Assembly: GCF_005518135.1 (NCBI RefSeq)
Contig: NZ_SULI01000009.1
Location: 63,466 to 126,238, forward strand
Source: Shimia litoralis
GTDB taxonomy: Bacteria; Pseudomonadota; Alphaproteobacteria; Rhodobacterales; Rhodobacteraceae
Length of the DNA: 62,773 nt
Reading direction: 5' to 3'
In this document: piece after piece, positions 42,786 to 50,560 of the stretch
Position numbering within the stretch: position 1 is the first letter of the stretch
Layout of the letters: every line of letters starts with the position of its first letter
The notes under the pieces: generated by a model
Database searches by the model: none
What the model was told of the DNA's origin: nothing
What the model saw: the letters and a program-made list of their open reading frames with translations, nothing else
Made by a program: the position numbers and the translations under genes

Positions 42786-45724
42786 GTGCGGTGGTTATCG
42801 ATCTCAACGATGTGATCCCAAACTATACAGAGGCGCCGCGCTTTGATCTCGACCTGATCGTGCAGCGTTTGCGCGAAACCGCCGAGACCTGGGTGCCGCG
42901 TCTGTTTCCGAACGGCAAACGTGTCGGTGATGAATGGCGGCTGGCCAATATCCGAGGCGATGCCCCGCGCAACACAGGCTCCTGTGTCATCGCCCTGCGC
43001 GGTCCGCATGCCGGCGACTGGATCGATTTTGACGGGAATGCAGGTGGCGGGCCGATCAGCACGATCGAAGAAGGGACAGGTCTGACTGGGCGTGATCTGA
43101 TCGTTGAGGCCGCCGATACAGCAGGCGTTTTGCCAGGGGCCCCCTCTCGTCAGGCACCCGTATCCAAACCGGCGCCGAAACGTGATGTTGCACAGGACAT
43201 TGCCCACATTCTTTCGCGCGCTGTGCCCATCAGGGAAACGCCTGCCGCGCAGTACCTGCAAGGGCGTGGTTTGGCTTTGCCGGCGGACAGCGATCTCCTG
43301 TTCCATCCAGATCTGACCCATTGGGAAACCAAGACCGGCTTCGCTGCGTTGCTGGGCCAAGTGCGGGATCGCAGCGGCGAGGTCATCGGTCTCCATCGCA
43401 CCTACCTCGTTACGGATGGGAACGAGGTGCGCAAAGCCCCGATTGCCAAGCCCAAGATGATGCTGGGCCGAATTGCAGGCGGCGCGGTCAGGTTGGCATC
43501 GATCGGTAAAGACGGTCGCCTCGCACTCTGCGAAGGCATCGAAACGGGCCTTGCGGTGATGACGGCCTGCCAAGACCTGCCGGTCTGGGCCACGCTCTCC
43601 ACCTCAGGGCTTGAACAGGTGGAATTGCCGCCGGCGGCTCAGCGCGTGCTTATCCTCGCCGATCACGATGCATCCGGGGCCGGTCTGCGTGCCGCCGAGG
43701 CGAGTGCTCGCCGCCTGCGGGCTCAGGGCCGCGATGTGGCGATCGCGATACCCCCCGAGGAGGGCGAGGACTTCAACGATATGCTATTGCGGGCGGGGGC
43801 ATCATCCATTGCCCAGTTGATCTCGGCCACTGAACAGGAGGTCGATGCCGACGCAGTACTGCAAATTGGCCAGCACCGGCCGCTGAACTACCAAGGCAGC
43901 GGTAATGACATCCCCGTCCTGCGCGCTGATGAGGGTGATCTTGGCCGTGCCGTGGCGCAGGTTTGGAGCGTGGTCATGGCCTCGAACCGAACACCCTGGG
44001 TGTTCCGCTTCGCCGGTCAGCCCACCTGGGTGGTGCCCGATGACGAAGGCCGACCCGTCGCCACCATCCTCAATGAAGAGCGTTTGCGGCACATGCTGGC
44101 GCGACTGGCCCGGTGGGTGCGCGAAAACGCCAAGGGAGATTTGCTGCCAGCGCCGCCGCCAGTGGCCACGGTCAAATCCGTACTCGCTACGCCTGACCCT
44201 GCGCTGCCTGTGCTCACCGGCATCGTCAACACGCCCGTATTCGGGCGGAGCGGTACGCTGATCACGGCGCCTGGCTATCATCCTGATGCGCGGCTGCTCT
44301 ACGTCCCGGCACCGGGCTTCATTGTGCCAGATATCCCGAAGCGGCCCACCGAGGCGGAGATTGTTGCGGCACGCGAACTGATCTGTGAAGACCTGTTCGG
44401 TGACTTCCCCTTCACAGGTGAGGCTGAACGTGCCCATGTCGTGGCACTTCTGTTGCTCGGCTTCCTGCGCGGCATGGTCGACGGGCCCACGCCGCTGCAT
44501 CTGATTGAAAAACCCACGCCCGGCACCGGGGCCACGCTGATGGTCGATGCCGTGGCCACGATCCTGACCGGCACCGGTGCCAGCGTCATGACCGAGGGCC
44601 GTGACGACGAGGAATGGCGCAAGCGCGTGACCGCCAAGCTGCGCCAGATCCCCTCGATCATTCTGATCGACAACCTCCGCGCCAAGCTCGACAGTTCTGC
44701 AGTAGCGGCGGCACTCACTGCGCCCTTCTGGGAAGACCGCGTGCTCGGGCAGTCCGAGATGACCCGGCTGCCGATCCGCTGTCTCTGGATCGCCACGGGC
44801 AACAACCCCGAGTTCTCAAACGAGATGGCGCGCCGCCTCGTGCGCATCCGGCTCGATGCCAACGTCGAGCGCCCCTGGCAGCGTGAAGGCTTCCGTCATC
44901 CAGACCTCATGGTCTGGATCCGAGCCAACCGCGCGCGCATCGTGGCCGCCTGTCTGACGCTTTGCCAAGCCTGGATCGCTGCCGGCAAGCCGCGCGGCAG
45001 CAAGACCATCGGCTCCTATGAAAACTGGGCACAGGTCATCGGGGGCGTTTTGGAAACCGCAGGGATCCCGGGTTTCCTAACCAATCTCGAGGACATGATG
45101 GCTGCCTCCGACAGCGAGGGTGCCGGCTGGAGCGCCTTCATCGCCGCTTGGTGGGATCGGTTTGGGACGGCATCGGTCGGGGCGGCGGACTTGTTCGATG
45201 TCGCGGCATTCTGTGATCCAGCGCCACCGATGAGTGGCGGGACGGAGCGAGCACAAAAAACCGCCTTCGGGATATCGATTTCGAAGATGCGTGATCGGGT
45301 GTACCGGTTGGAAACACGCGCGGTTCGCGTGCGCAAAGCTGGTGTGTTGCACAAAACAACACGGTGGCAACTCGAGATGTGTGAGGCTGAAACCGATTTG
45401 AATACACCCATTCAACCTGGGGCTGGGGGACCTCTGGCCTCAGGTGGGGACCTCGAAAACAAAGGTCCCCACCACCAACATGCTGAAAATAATGACAAAT
45501 GGGGACCTTGGGGACCTGGGGGACCTATTTTGGCCCCTTCGCACACGCGCATGCGCGCGCACGCGCACTATAGGGATGACCCGGAAAAAGGTCCCCAAGG
45601 TCCCCCAGGTCCCCAAATCAATTTAAAAACAGATGCTTACACATGGGGACCTCGGTGGGGACCTCAAAATGAAAGTCCCCAAAGGTCCCCACGCCCCGAT
45701 TGGCGGAAGGATCTCGACCCATGA
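42782..45724 (+). CDS. primase-helicase fusion protein
   Basis: A 980-residue replication protein. The N-terminal half holds a phage primase part and a Toprim domain with the catalytic Glu in LCEGIETGLAV and DxD in LILADHDASG. The C-terminal half is helicase-like (IILIDNLRAKLDSSAVAAAL, then LWIATGNNPEFSNEMARRLV). Its P-loop-like PTPGTGATLM lacks the Lys expected in GxxGxGK[ST], so ATP hydrolysis there is doubtful. The last 100 residues are low complexity (WGPWGPGGP, GPQGPPGPQ) because the DNA carries an 8-bp repeat array. Confidence 0.85.
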   Translation: MSAVVIDLNDVIPNYTEAPRFDLDLIVQRLRETAETWVPRLFPNGKRVGDEWRLANIRGDAPRNTGSCVIALRGPHAGDWIDFDGNAGGGPISTIEEGTGLTGRDLIVEAADTAGVLPGAPSRQAPVSKPAPKRDVAQDIAHILSRAVPIRETPAAQYLQGRGLALPADSDLLFHPDLTHWETKTGFAALLGQVRDRSGEVIGLHRTYLVTDGNEVRKAPIAKPKMMLGRIAGGAVRLASIGKDGRLALCEGIETGLAVMTACQDLPVWATLSTSGLEQVELPPAAQRVLILADHDASGAGLRAAEASARRLRAQGRDVAIAIPPEEGEDFNDMLLRAGASSIAQLISATEQEVDADAVLQIGQHRPLNYQGSGNDIPVLRADEGDLGRAVAQVWSVVMASNRTPWVFRFAGQPTWVVPDDEGRPVATILNEERLRHMLARLARWVRENAKGDLLPAPPPVATVKSVLATPDPALPVLTGIVNTPVFGRSGTLITAPGYHPDARLLYVPAPGFIVPDIPKRPTEAEIVAARELICEDLFGDFPFTGEAERAHVVALLLLGFLRGMVDGPTPLHLIEKPTPGTGATLMVDAVATILTGTGASVMTEGRDDEEWRKRVTAKLRQIPSIILIDNLRAKLDSSAVAAALTAPFWEDRVLGQSEMTRLPIRCLWIATGNNPEFSNEMARRLVRIRLDANVERPWQREGFRHPDLMVWIRANRARIVAACLTLCQAWIAAGKPRGSKTIGSYENWAQVIGGVLETAGIPGFLTNLEDMMAASDSEGAGWSAFIAAWWDRFGTASVGAADLFDVAAFCDPAPPMSGGTERAQKTAFGISISKMRDRVYRLETRAVRVRKAGVLHKTTRWQLEMCEAETDLNTPIQPGAGGPLASGGDLENKGPHHQHAENNDKWGPWGPGGPILAPSHTRMRAHAHYRDDPEKGPQGPPGPQINLKTDAYTWGPRWGPQNESPQRSPRPDWRKDLDP
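45426..45690. repeat. GGGGACCT iteron-like array (candidate phage origin)
   Basis: Twelve exact copies and one single-mismatch copy of the 8-mer GGGGACCT, in both orientations. Forward at 45,426; 45,446; 45,501; 45,510; 45,519; 45,645; 45,657. Reverse (AGGTCCCC) at 45,463; 45,589; 45,598; 45,607; 45,683; imperfect reverse at 45,673. A 29-base alternating purine-pyrimidine tract (45,540-45,568) sits in the middle, and A/T-rich patches flank it. Confidence 0.85.
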
Positions 45725-45837
45725 GGCCCCCAGCCTTCCAATTCAATCCGACGACGGCGGCCCGCACCTCCAAGCACATGACCGCCGTCATCTTCCACCC
45801 GAGCAGCCCACCAGAAAAGGAGACCACCCATGGCTGA
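45721..45837 (+). CDS. possible 38-residue small phage protein
   Basis: ATG at 45,721 overlaps the primase stop (ATGA); the frame reads MRPPAFQFNPTTAARTSKHM and ends overlapping the next gene's start. The coupling on both sides argues for a real small gene; there is no homology I recognise. Confidence 0.45.
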   Translation: MRPPAFQFNPTTAARTSKHMTAVIFHPSSPPEKETTHG

Positions 45838-46366
45838 CCTGACTCTCTCCAGTGCCGATGTTGGCGCAACCCCGAAAATACCGATGCCGGCCGAGCCAAC
45901 GCGCACAATCCTTGCCCTCGATCTCGGCACGACAACCGGCTGGGCGATCCGCGGCTTCGATGGCCCCATCACCAGCGGCACTGTCAGCTTCAAGCCTGGC
46001 CGCTACGATGGCGGCGGCATGCGCTACCTACGTTTCACGAACTGGCTGACCGAGATCGACCGTCTGTCAGGGCCGATCGAAGCAATCTATTTTGAAGAGG
46101 TGCGTCGGCACGCAGGCACCGACGCAGCCCATGTTTTTGGAGGTCTGCTGGCGGTTTTGACCAGCTGGGGCGAATTGCGCGGTGTGCCGTACCAAGGCGT
46201 ACCAGTTGGCACGATCAAGAAATTTTTGACGGGCCTGGGCAATGCGAACAAGCAGGCCATGATCGATGCCGCCCGCAAGCGCGGCTTCAGTCCCACAGAT
46301 GACAACGAGGCGGACGCCATTGCCATCTTGCTCTGGGCGATCGAAACGCAGGGAGGGTTGGCCTGA
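45830..46366 (+). CDS. RuvC-like Holliday junction resolvase (phage)
   Basis: A 178-residue RNase H-fold nuclease. Seen: the first Asp in ILALDLGTTTGWAI, a Glu in AIYFEEVRRHAGTD, VPVGTIKKFLTGLGNANKQA and the last acidic pair in TDDNEADAIAILLWA, the RuvC pattern. It should resolve recombination or replication junctions before packaging. The start follows AAAAGGAG; the next gene overlaps its stop by one base (TGATG). Confidence 0.87.
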   Translation: MADLTLSSADVGATPKIPMPAEPTRTILALDLGTTTGWAIRGFDGPITSGTVSFKPGRYDGGGMRYLRFTNWLTEIDRLSGPIEAIYFEEVRRHAGTDAAHVFGGLLAVLTSWGELRGVPYQGVPVGTIKKFLTGLGNANKQAMIDAARKRGFSPTDDNEADAIAILLWAIETQGGLA

Positions 46367-46575
46367 TGGGTATGCGCTTCACTCCCAAGGGCTACGGCGG
46401 CAATCGCCGTGACCCTGAACAGGTCAAGCGTGAGGGTTGGCACGAACAGCGCATGCTGGCAGTCTCGCTCGACGATCATCGGCTGACTTGGCCCGAACGC
46501 GAACTGGTTCGCCAGCTGGGCGAGAAACTCTATGGCAAGCTGCCAGCCGTGAGGGAGGTACGTCATGGCCGATGA
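46366..46575 (+). CDS. small phage protein, unknown
   Basis: A 69-residue basic protein (MGMRFTPKGYGGNRRDPEQV) with a helical C-terminus (LTWPERELVRQLGEKLYGKL). It overlaps the RuvC-like stop and the next start. No known domain. Confidence 0.65.
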   Translation: MGMRFTPKGYGGNRRDPEQVKREGWHEQRMLAVSLDDHRLTWPERELVRQLGEKLYGKLPAVREVRHGR

Positions 46576-46990
46576 ATGGACACGGGCAATGGTAGCCGAC
46601 CGGCTGGACCTCGCGGCAGACGTCATGCGGTCCATGCCGCCGGTCCGCCCACAGGGTTACGTCAGCGCTTGGCCGGAATACGTTTCCACCTTCGCCGATC
46701 AAGTCGAGCAAGAGCCAAGGATGAAAAAGCCGCTGCCATCGCCGCGGATGATCACGCAGGCTGATGAGGCGATGCTATGGCTACGGTGGGTCGACAAGGA
46801 CATCGGTCAGATCCTCTGGGCTCGAGCCAATCGCAAAGCGTGGAAGGGGATCAGTTGGGAACATGGGATCAGCAGGGCCACTGCGAACAGGCGGTATGAA
46901 TATGGTCTGGCTGTGATTGTTTGGCGATTGCATGGCAAAGCGTTGCCGCGCCAGAGGTCCATGAAATATGTTGTCGATCGGACGGCATGA
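46565..46990 (+). CDS. DUF6362-like helix-turn-helix protein
   Basis: A 141-residue protein: MADEWTRAMVADRLDLAADVM at the N-terminus (paired helices) and a C-terminal HTH segment KGISWEHGISRATANRRYEY preceding VIVWRLHGK. I associate this with DUF6362 proteins of alphaproteobacterial phages, possibly late-gene regulators or sigma-like factors. Start overlaps the previous gene by 11 bases. Confidence 0.7.
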   Translation: MADEWTRAMVADRLDLAADVMRSMPPVRPQGYVSAWPEYVSTFADQVEQEPRMKKPLPSPRMITQADEAMLWLRWVDKDIGQILWARANRKAWKGISWEHGISRATANRRYEYGLAVIVWRLHGKALPRQRSMKYVVDRTA

Positions 46991-47036
46991 TGATTGGCGT
47001 CGTGCTGACCGGGTGCGGTGCCCAATCTACCGGTGT

Positions 47037-47065
47037 TTGACGACAAAGTTAACTGCATGTATATA
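47037..47065 (+). promoter_or_regulatory. sigma70-type promoter of the AbrB-Doc pair
   Basis: TTGACG (47,037-47,042), 17-base spacer, TATATA (47,060-47,065), 26 bases before the antitoxin start. Two TGTAT repeats 12 bases apart in the -10 region may be the antitoxin's own operator. Confidence 0.7.
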
Positions 47066-47091
47066 CGGATGTATTCACCAGGGAGATTGAG

Positions 47092-47316
47092 ATGTTTGAA
47101 ACCCGTATTCGCAAAGTTGGCAACTCAGCGGTTGTTACGCTGTCCGCTGAAATGCTCGCGGCACTTGATGCGCGGGAAGGGGATACAGTCTATCTGGTAC
47201 GTGGCGATGATGGCAGTTTGAAAATCACGCCGCAGAATCCCGAATTGGCGGAGGCATTGGCTGCGGCACAGATCGTCATGGATGAAAACCGTGACATGCT
47301 GCAGGCGCTTGCGTGA
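47092..47316 (+). CDS. AbrB/MazE-type antitoxin
   Basis: A 74-residue swapped-hairpin AbrB protein: TRIRKVGNSAVVTLSAEMLAA and EGDTVYLVRGDDGSLKITPQ form the DNA-binding barrel, and the C-terminal helix (ALAAAQIVMDENRDMLQALA) should bind the toxin. It should neutralise Doc and repress the pair's promoter. Its stop overlaps the toxin start (GTGA), the usual antitoxin-first coupling. Confidence 0.88.
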   Translation: MFETRIRKVGNSAVVTLSAEMLAALDAREGDTVYLVRGDDGSLKITPQNPELAEALAAAQIVMDENRDMLQALA

Positions 47317-47705
47317 GCACTCCCATTTGGGTGCCGTTGCAGGCTGTGCTCATCATTCATGACAGACAAATTGCTAGGCATGGCGGGGCTGCGGGACTTC
47401 GGGATCTGACGTTGCTGGAAGCGGCAATGGAGCGACCTCGCAACAAGTTTGCCTATGGTGAAACGGATCTGGATTGGCTCACTGCTGCCTATGCATTTGG
47501 CGTTGCGAAAGCCCATGCTTTTGTCGATGGTAACAAACGCACGGCTTTTGTGACCGCGGCGACGTTTTTACGGCTGAACGGATTTGGTTTGCACCCAGAG
47601 GCTTTGGAAGGTGTTTCAGTAATGGAGAACCTGGCTTCAGACACGCTGTCCGAAGAGGAATTTGCCGCTTGGATTGCAAAATTGAAAATACCGATTGGTC
47701 GGTAG
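47313..47705 (+). CDS. doc: Doc-type toxin (Fic fold)
   Basis: A 130-residue death-on-curing protein. Seen: the Fic/Doc active-site motif HAFVDGNKRTAF (about residues 68-79), which in Doc phosphorylates EF-Tu, and the N-terminal family start VPLQAVLIIHDRQIARHGG. Starts with GTG at 47,313. Doc is classically paired with Phd; here it has an AbrB-type partner. It may stabilise the prophage or act in phage defence. Confidence 0.92.
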   Translation: MSTPIWVPLQAVLIIHDRQIARHGGAAGLRDLTLLEAAMERPRNKFAYGETDLDWLTAAYAFGVAKAHAFVDGNKRTAFVTAATFLRLNGFGLHPEALEGVSVMENLASDTLSEEEFAAWIAKLKIPIGR

Positions 47706-48135
47706 ATTGCCGACTGCCGTGTCAATCCCTTTCGAGCGCCTGAGACATTTTTTGGTGAGACATCAAATGGTGTGACAAACTTCCGATGAGAGCTTACAAA
47801 AGCGATAAGATGAGCGTCGTGCGGCTGGGAGAAGCAAGCGGATTTCTTTTGATTTTTCGATGCACTTGGCGATCGGGAAACCAAAAAAAACCGTCTCCGG
47901 CCAAAATGGTGAGACACTTAAGTCATTGAAATTAAACGGGTCCTTCCTGCGGCTAACCGTATATGGGGGGGCTTGGCGCGCGGGTTTCCCAGTGACAAAT
48001 GCAAAAACACCCGTTTCGTTTCGTTTTGAGCGCAGCGTCAAATAAACAAGGGGTTTGCGGGTCTCGCACCCCCACCTGAAACGAAACGGCCCTCAGGGGG
48101 CATTTCGTTTTGCCCCGATTTCCAAGGATATGAAT
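47706..48135. other. gene-free structured spacer before methyltransferase
   Basis: No supportable gene in 430 bases. It contains a perfect 12-base inverted repeat, CCGTTTCGTTTC at 48,011-48,022 and its complement at 48,078-48,089, enclosing a second hairpin (GGGGTTTGCG/CGCACCCC, one mismatch), and a third related TTTCGTTTT at 48,103. There are also repeated GAGACA motifs near 47,742-47,760 and 47,911. Confidence 0.7.
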
Positions 48136-49389
48136 ATGGATGTTGTTGAACTGCCTCTTGGGCAGATCATTCCCTATGCGCGCAACCCGCGCCGCAACGA
48201 GCAGGCCATTGCCACGGTGGCGGCCTCGATCAAAGAGTTCGGCTGGCGACAGCCGATCGTTGTGGATGAGGGCCACGTTGTGCTGGCCGGCCATACGCGC
48301 CTGGCGGCAGCGCAGCAGTTGGGTCTGGACACGGCGCCGGTGCATGTGGCCAAGGGGCTGAGCGAGGCGCAGGCACGGGCCTTCCGGATCATGGATAACC
48401 GCTCCGGCGAGAATGCCGAGTGGGACGAGGGGCTACTCAATCTCGAACTCGCGGATCTTCTGGAGGCAGAGTTTGATCTTGGCCTGACGGGCTTCAGCGA
48501 AGATGAGCTGACTGCGCTGATGTCGAGCCTGGAAGATGACAGTGGCCCGCAGGAGGGCGAAGATGAGATCCCCGAAACACCAGAGGATCCGGTCAGCCGG
48601 CCTGGCGATCTGTGGGTGCTCGGCAAGCATCGGCTCCTTTGCGGGGATGCAACGGTGGCCACGGATGTCGAGCGCGTGCTCGATGGCGTGACGCCGCTTT
48701 TGATGGTCACAGATCCTCCATACGGTGTGGAGTACGATCCCGGTTGGCGCAACGATACGGGTGCGGCCAAAACCAAGCGCACCGGCAAAGTGCTGAATGA
48801 CGATCGCGCGGACTGGCGGGAGGCCTGGGCCTTGTTTCCGGGTGATGTGGCCTATGTCTGGCACGGGGCGCTGCATGCCACCACGGTTGCAGAGAGCCTT
48901 GAAACCTCCGGCTTCAATATCCGTTCCCAGATTATTTGGGCTAAGGACCGGTTGGTTCTGAGCCGCGGGGATTATCACTGGCAGCACGAACCCTGCCTCT
49001 ATGCTGTGAAGAAATCCGGCAAGGGTCATTGGGCCGGCGATCGCAAGCAGACGACGCTCTGGCAAATCGCCAACAAGGATCAGGACGCCGACACCGTGCA
49101 TGGCACGCAAAAGCCGGTGGAATGCATGCGCCGGCCGATCCTGAACAACTCAAGCCCGGGGCAGGCAATCTACGAGCCGTTCATGGGGTCTGGAACCACA
49201 CTCATTGCAGCCGAGACGACGGGCCGTGTGTGTCATGGGATCGAGCTCAATCCAGCCTATGTCGATGTGGCTGTGAAACGCTGGCAGCAGTTTACGGGTC
49301 AAACGGCGACGCTGCAGAGCAGTGGGCAAAGTTTTGATACTCTGAAACCCGACGAAGCCTTGCGGATTAGTGCCGAAACAGAAGTCTGA
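48136..49389 (+). CDS. ParB-like nuclease domain fused to DNA methyltransferase
   Basis: A 417-residue phage protein. Residues 1 to about 100 are a ParB/Srx-like domain (IIPYARNPRRNEQAIATVAA, GHTRLAAAQQLG); residues about 170-400 are a type II-like DNA methyltransferase with DPPYGVEYDPGW (catalytic motif IV) and SAM motif FMGSGTTLIAA. Motif order (catalytic before SAM) marks the beta class, N6-adenine or N4-cytosine. It could protect phage DNA from restriction. The ATG at 48,136 is preferred over 48,130 because AAGGA lies 7 bases ahead. Confidence 0.9.
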   Translation: MDVVELPLGQIIPYARNPRRNEQAIATVAASIKEFGWRQPIVVDEGHVVLAGHTRLAAAQQLGLDTAPVHVAKGLSEAQARAFRIMDNRSGENAEWDEGLLNLELADLLEAEFDLGLTGFSEDELTALMSSLEDDSGPQEGEDEIPETPEDPVSRPGDLWVLGKHRLLCGDATVATDVERVLDGVTPLLMVTDPPYGVEYDPGWRNDTGAAKTKRTGKVLNDDRADWREAWALFPGDVAYVWHGALHATTVAESLETSGFNIRSQIIWAKDRLVLSRGDYHWQHEPCLYAVKKSGKGHWAGDRKQTTLWQIANKDQDADTVHGTQKPVECMRRPILNNSSPGQAIYEPFMGSGTTLIAAETTGRVCHGIELNPAYVDVAVKRWQQFTGQTATLQSSGQSFDTLKPDEALRISAETEV

Positions 49390-49454
49390 AACTTCACGAC
49401 ATTGACACTCAGTCGGTTCGTGACGCTTATGGCGTTTTGTTTGTGCGGAAATTT

Positions 49455-49886
49455 GTGGTGCAAGGTTTGAAAACACTGAAACGTTTAGTTATCGGAAGCG
49501 CGATGACATTTCTGCTGGCGCTCGCGATTGCGGTTTTGACGCTCATGCCGATGCCAGCTGGTGGCAGTGGCGTTCCCGGGTCCGATAAATTGCATCATTT
49601 TCTGGCTTTTGCCTGTCTGGCCTTTCCGTTGCCACTTCTGCGCCCGCGATGGACGTTCTGGGTCATATTGGCTGTTGTTTTTTACGGTGGCGCGATTGAA
49701 TTGCTTCAACCTTTCTTCGGTCGGCAGGCTGAATGGGCTGATCTTCTGGCAGATGCGTTGGGCGCTGTTGTCGGAGCGATTGTCGCGCGGCAGTTGGGAA
49801 TGTTTCTTCGCAGATACCTTCGCGAGAACAAAAAATTGCCAGTACACACTCGTGAAGCTTCGCTGCTACCGTCTTCGATTTCCTAA
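49455..49886 (+). CDS. VanZ-family membrane protein
   Basis: A 143-residue membrane protein with about four helices and VanZ-like features: LALAIAVLTLMPMPAGGSGV, DKLHHFLAFACLAFPLPL, the IELLQPFFGRQAEWADLLAD segment with invariant Glu/Gln/Asp, and a final helix AVVGAIVARQLG. Start uncertain; GTG at 49,455 has GGAA upstream, ATG at 49,503 is an alternative. It lies between the methyltransferase gene and a duplicated copy of that gene's end, so it was inserted as cargo. Confidence 0.8.
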   Translation: MVQGLKTLKRLVIGSAMTFLLALAIAVLTLMPMPAGGSGVPGSDKLHHFLAFACLAFPLPLLRPRWTFWVILAVVFYGGAIELLQPFFGRQAEWADLLADALGAVVGAIVARQLGMFLRRYLRENKKLPVHTREASLLPSSIS

Positions 49887-49890
49887 CTGA

Positions 49891-50014
49891 GCGAGTCAAA
49901 CGCTGGCAGCAGTTCACGGGTCAAAAAGCTGTGCTTGAAGGTGACGGTCGCAGCTTTGACGAGATCGCTGCGGGTCAGTCTGTGGAGAGCTCTGAGGTAT
50001 CGGACGCGGTATAA
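49891..50014 (+). pseudogene. orphan methyltransferase C-terminal end (duplicated)
   Basis: The frame reads ERVKRWQQFTGQKAVLEGDG and RSFDEIAAGQSVESSEV then a stop, the same C-terminal motif as the methyltransferase at 48,136 (VKRWQQFTGQTATLQSSGQS). The first 28 bases of the block (49,898-49,925) match 49,276-49,303 at 27 of 28 positions. No start or upstream part exists, so it is a relic of an earlier methyltransferase gene. Confidence 0.85.
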
Positions 50015-50544
50015 AAGCGAATATCTGCGATGGCGATGTCTGCTTCAAACTCCCGTCCGATGGCGACGAGGCCCACGCGACGCAAGCGGGAGGGTCTGAG
50101 CGGTTGGCCCGTTCGGTGGGGTGCAAAGCCAGCAAACGGTAAGAAGACCGTTGTCCATGTGGGCGGTGCGTCAAAGCTCTGGCGGTAGGATTCCCAGGGA
50201 CGCCTGATATCGGTGGTGCGCAGATGCAGATTGTAGGTTTGATCATTGCCCAGAACATCGAGGCGAATGCCGTCCCAGGCACTGGCGTCAACTACGCTGC
50301 CGGCGTCTCCGAGATCGAGGGCGATTTGAAGAAACCCGCCATTGTTCTCGAGGCTGACGCCACCGCGCATGCGGATGGCATCGCGGCCTGCGAGATGTTC
50401 ACGGGTCATAGTGCCATCGGAGACGCCGCCCATGACGCGGTCGGATACCAGAACCCAGCCATTGCCGATTGAGGCAAAGGGAGCGTCTTGGCGAATGTCG
50501 TCAATGATCTCGGACGCGGGGTGGAATGTTGTGCTGTCTTGCAT
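49975..50544 (-). CDS. cytosolic CIA30-family protein in prophage
   Basis: A 189-residue protein with the CIA30 domain: GNGWVLVSDRVMGGVSDGTM, ENNGGFLQIALDLGD, NLHLRTTDIRRPWESYRQSF and FLPFAGFAPHRTGQPLRP. No signal peptide is visible with the ATG at 50,544; a TTG at 50,586 would add residues. It is related to the secreted copy at 31,352 and is a cargo gene on the opposite strand from the phage late genes. Its 3' end overlaps the methyltransferase relic. Confidence 0.83.
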   Translation of the reverse strand: MQDSTTFHPASEIIDDIRQDAPFASIGNGWVLVSDRVMGGVSDGTMTREHLAGRDAIRMRGGVSLENNGGFLQIALDLGDAGSVVDASAWDGIRLDVLGNDQTYNLHLRTTDIRRPWESYRQSFDAPPTWTTVFLPFAGFAPHRTGQPLRPSRLRRVGLVAIGREFEADIAIADIRFYTASDTSELSTD

Positions 50545-50560
50545 GGGAGCGAAAATAGGT

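Noticed and set aside
45426-45690. Reading the array as a collagen-like protein repeat only
   Set aside because: Copies occur in both orientations and in more than one reading frame, which a protein repeat would not need.
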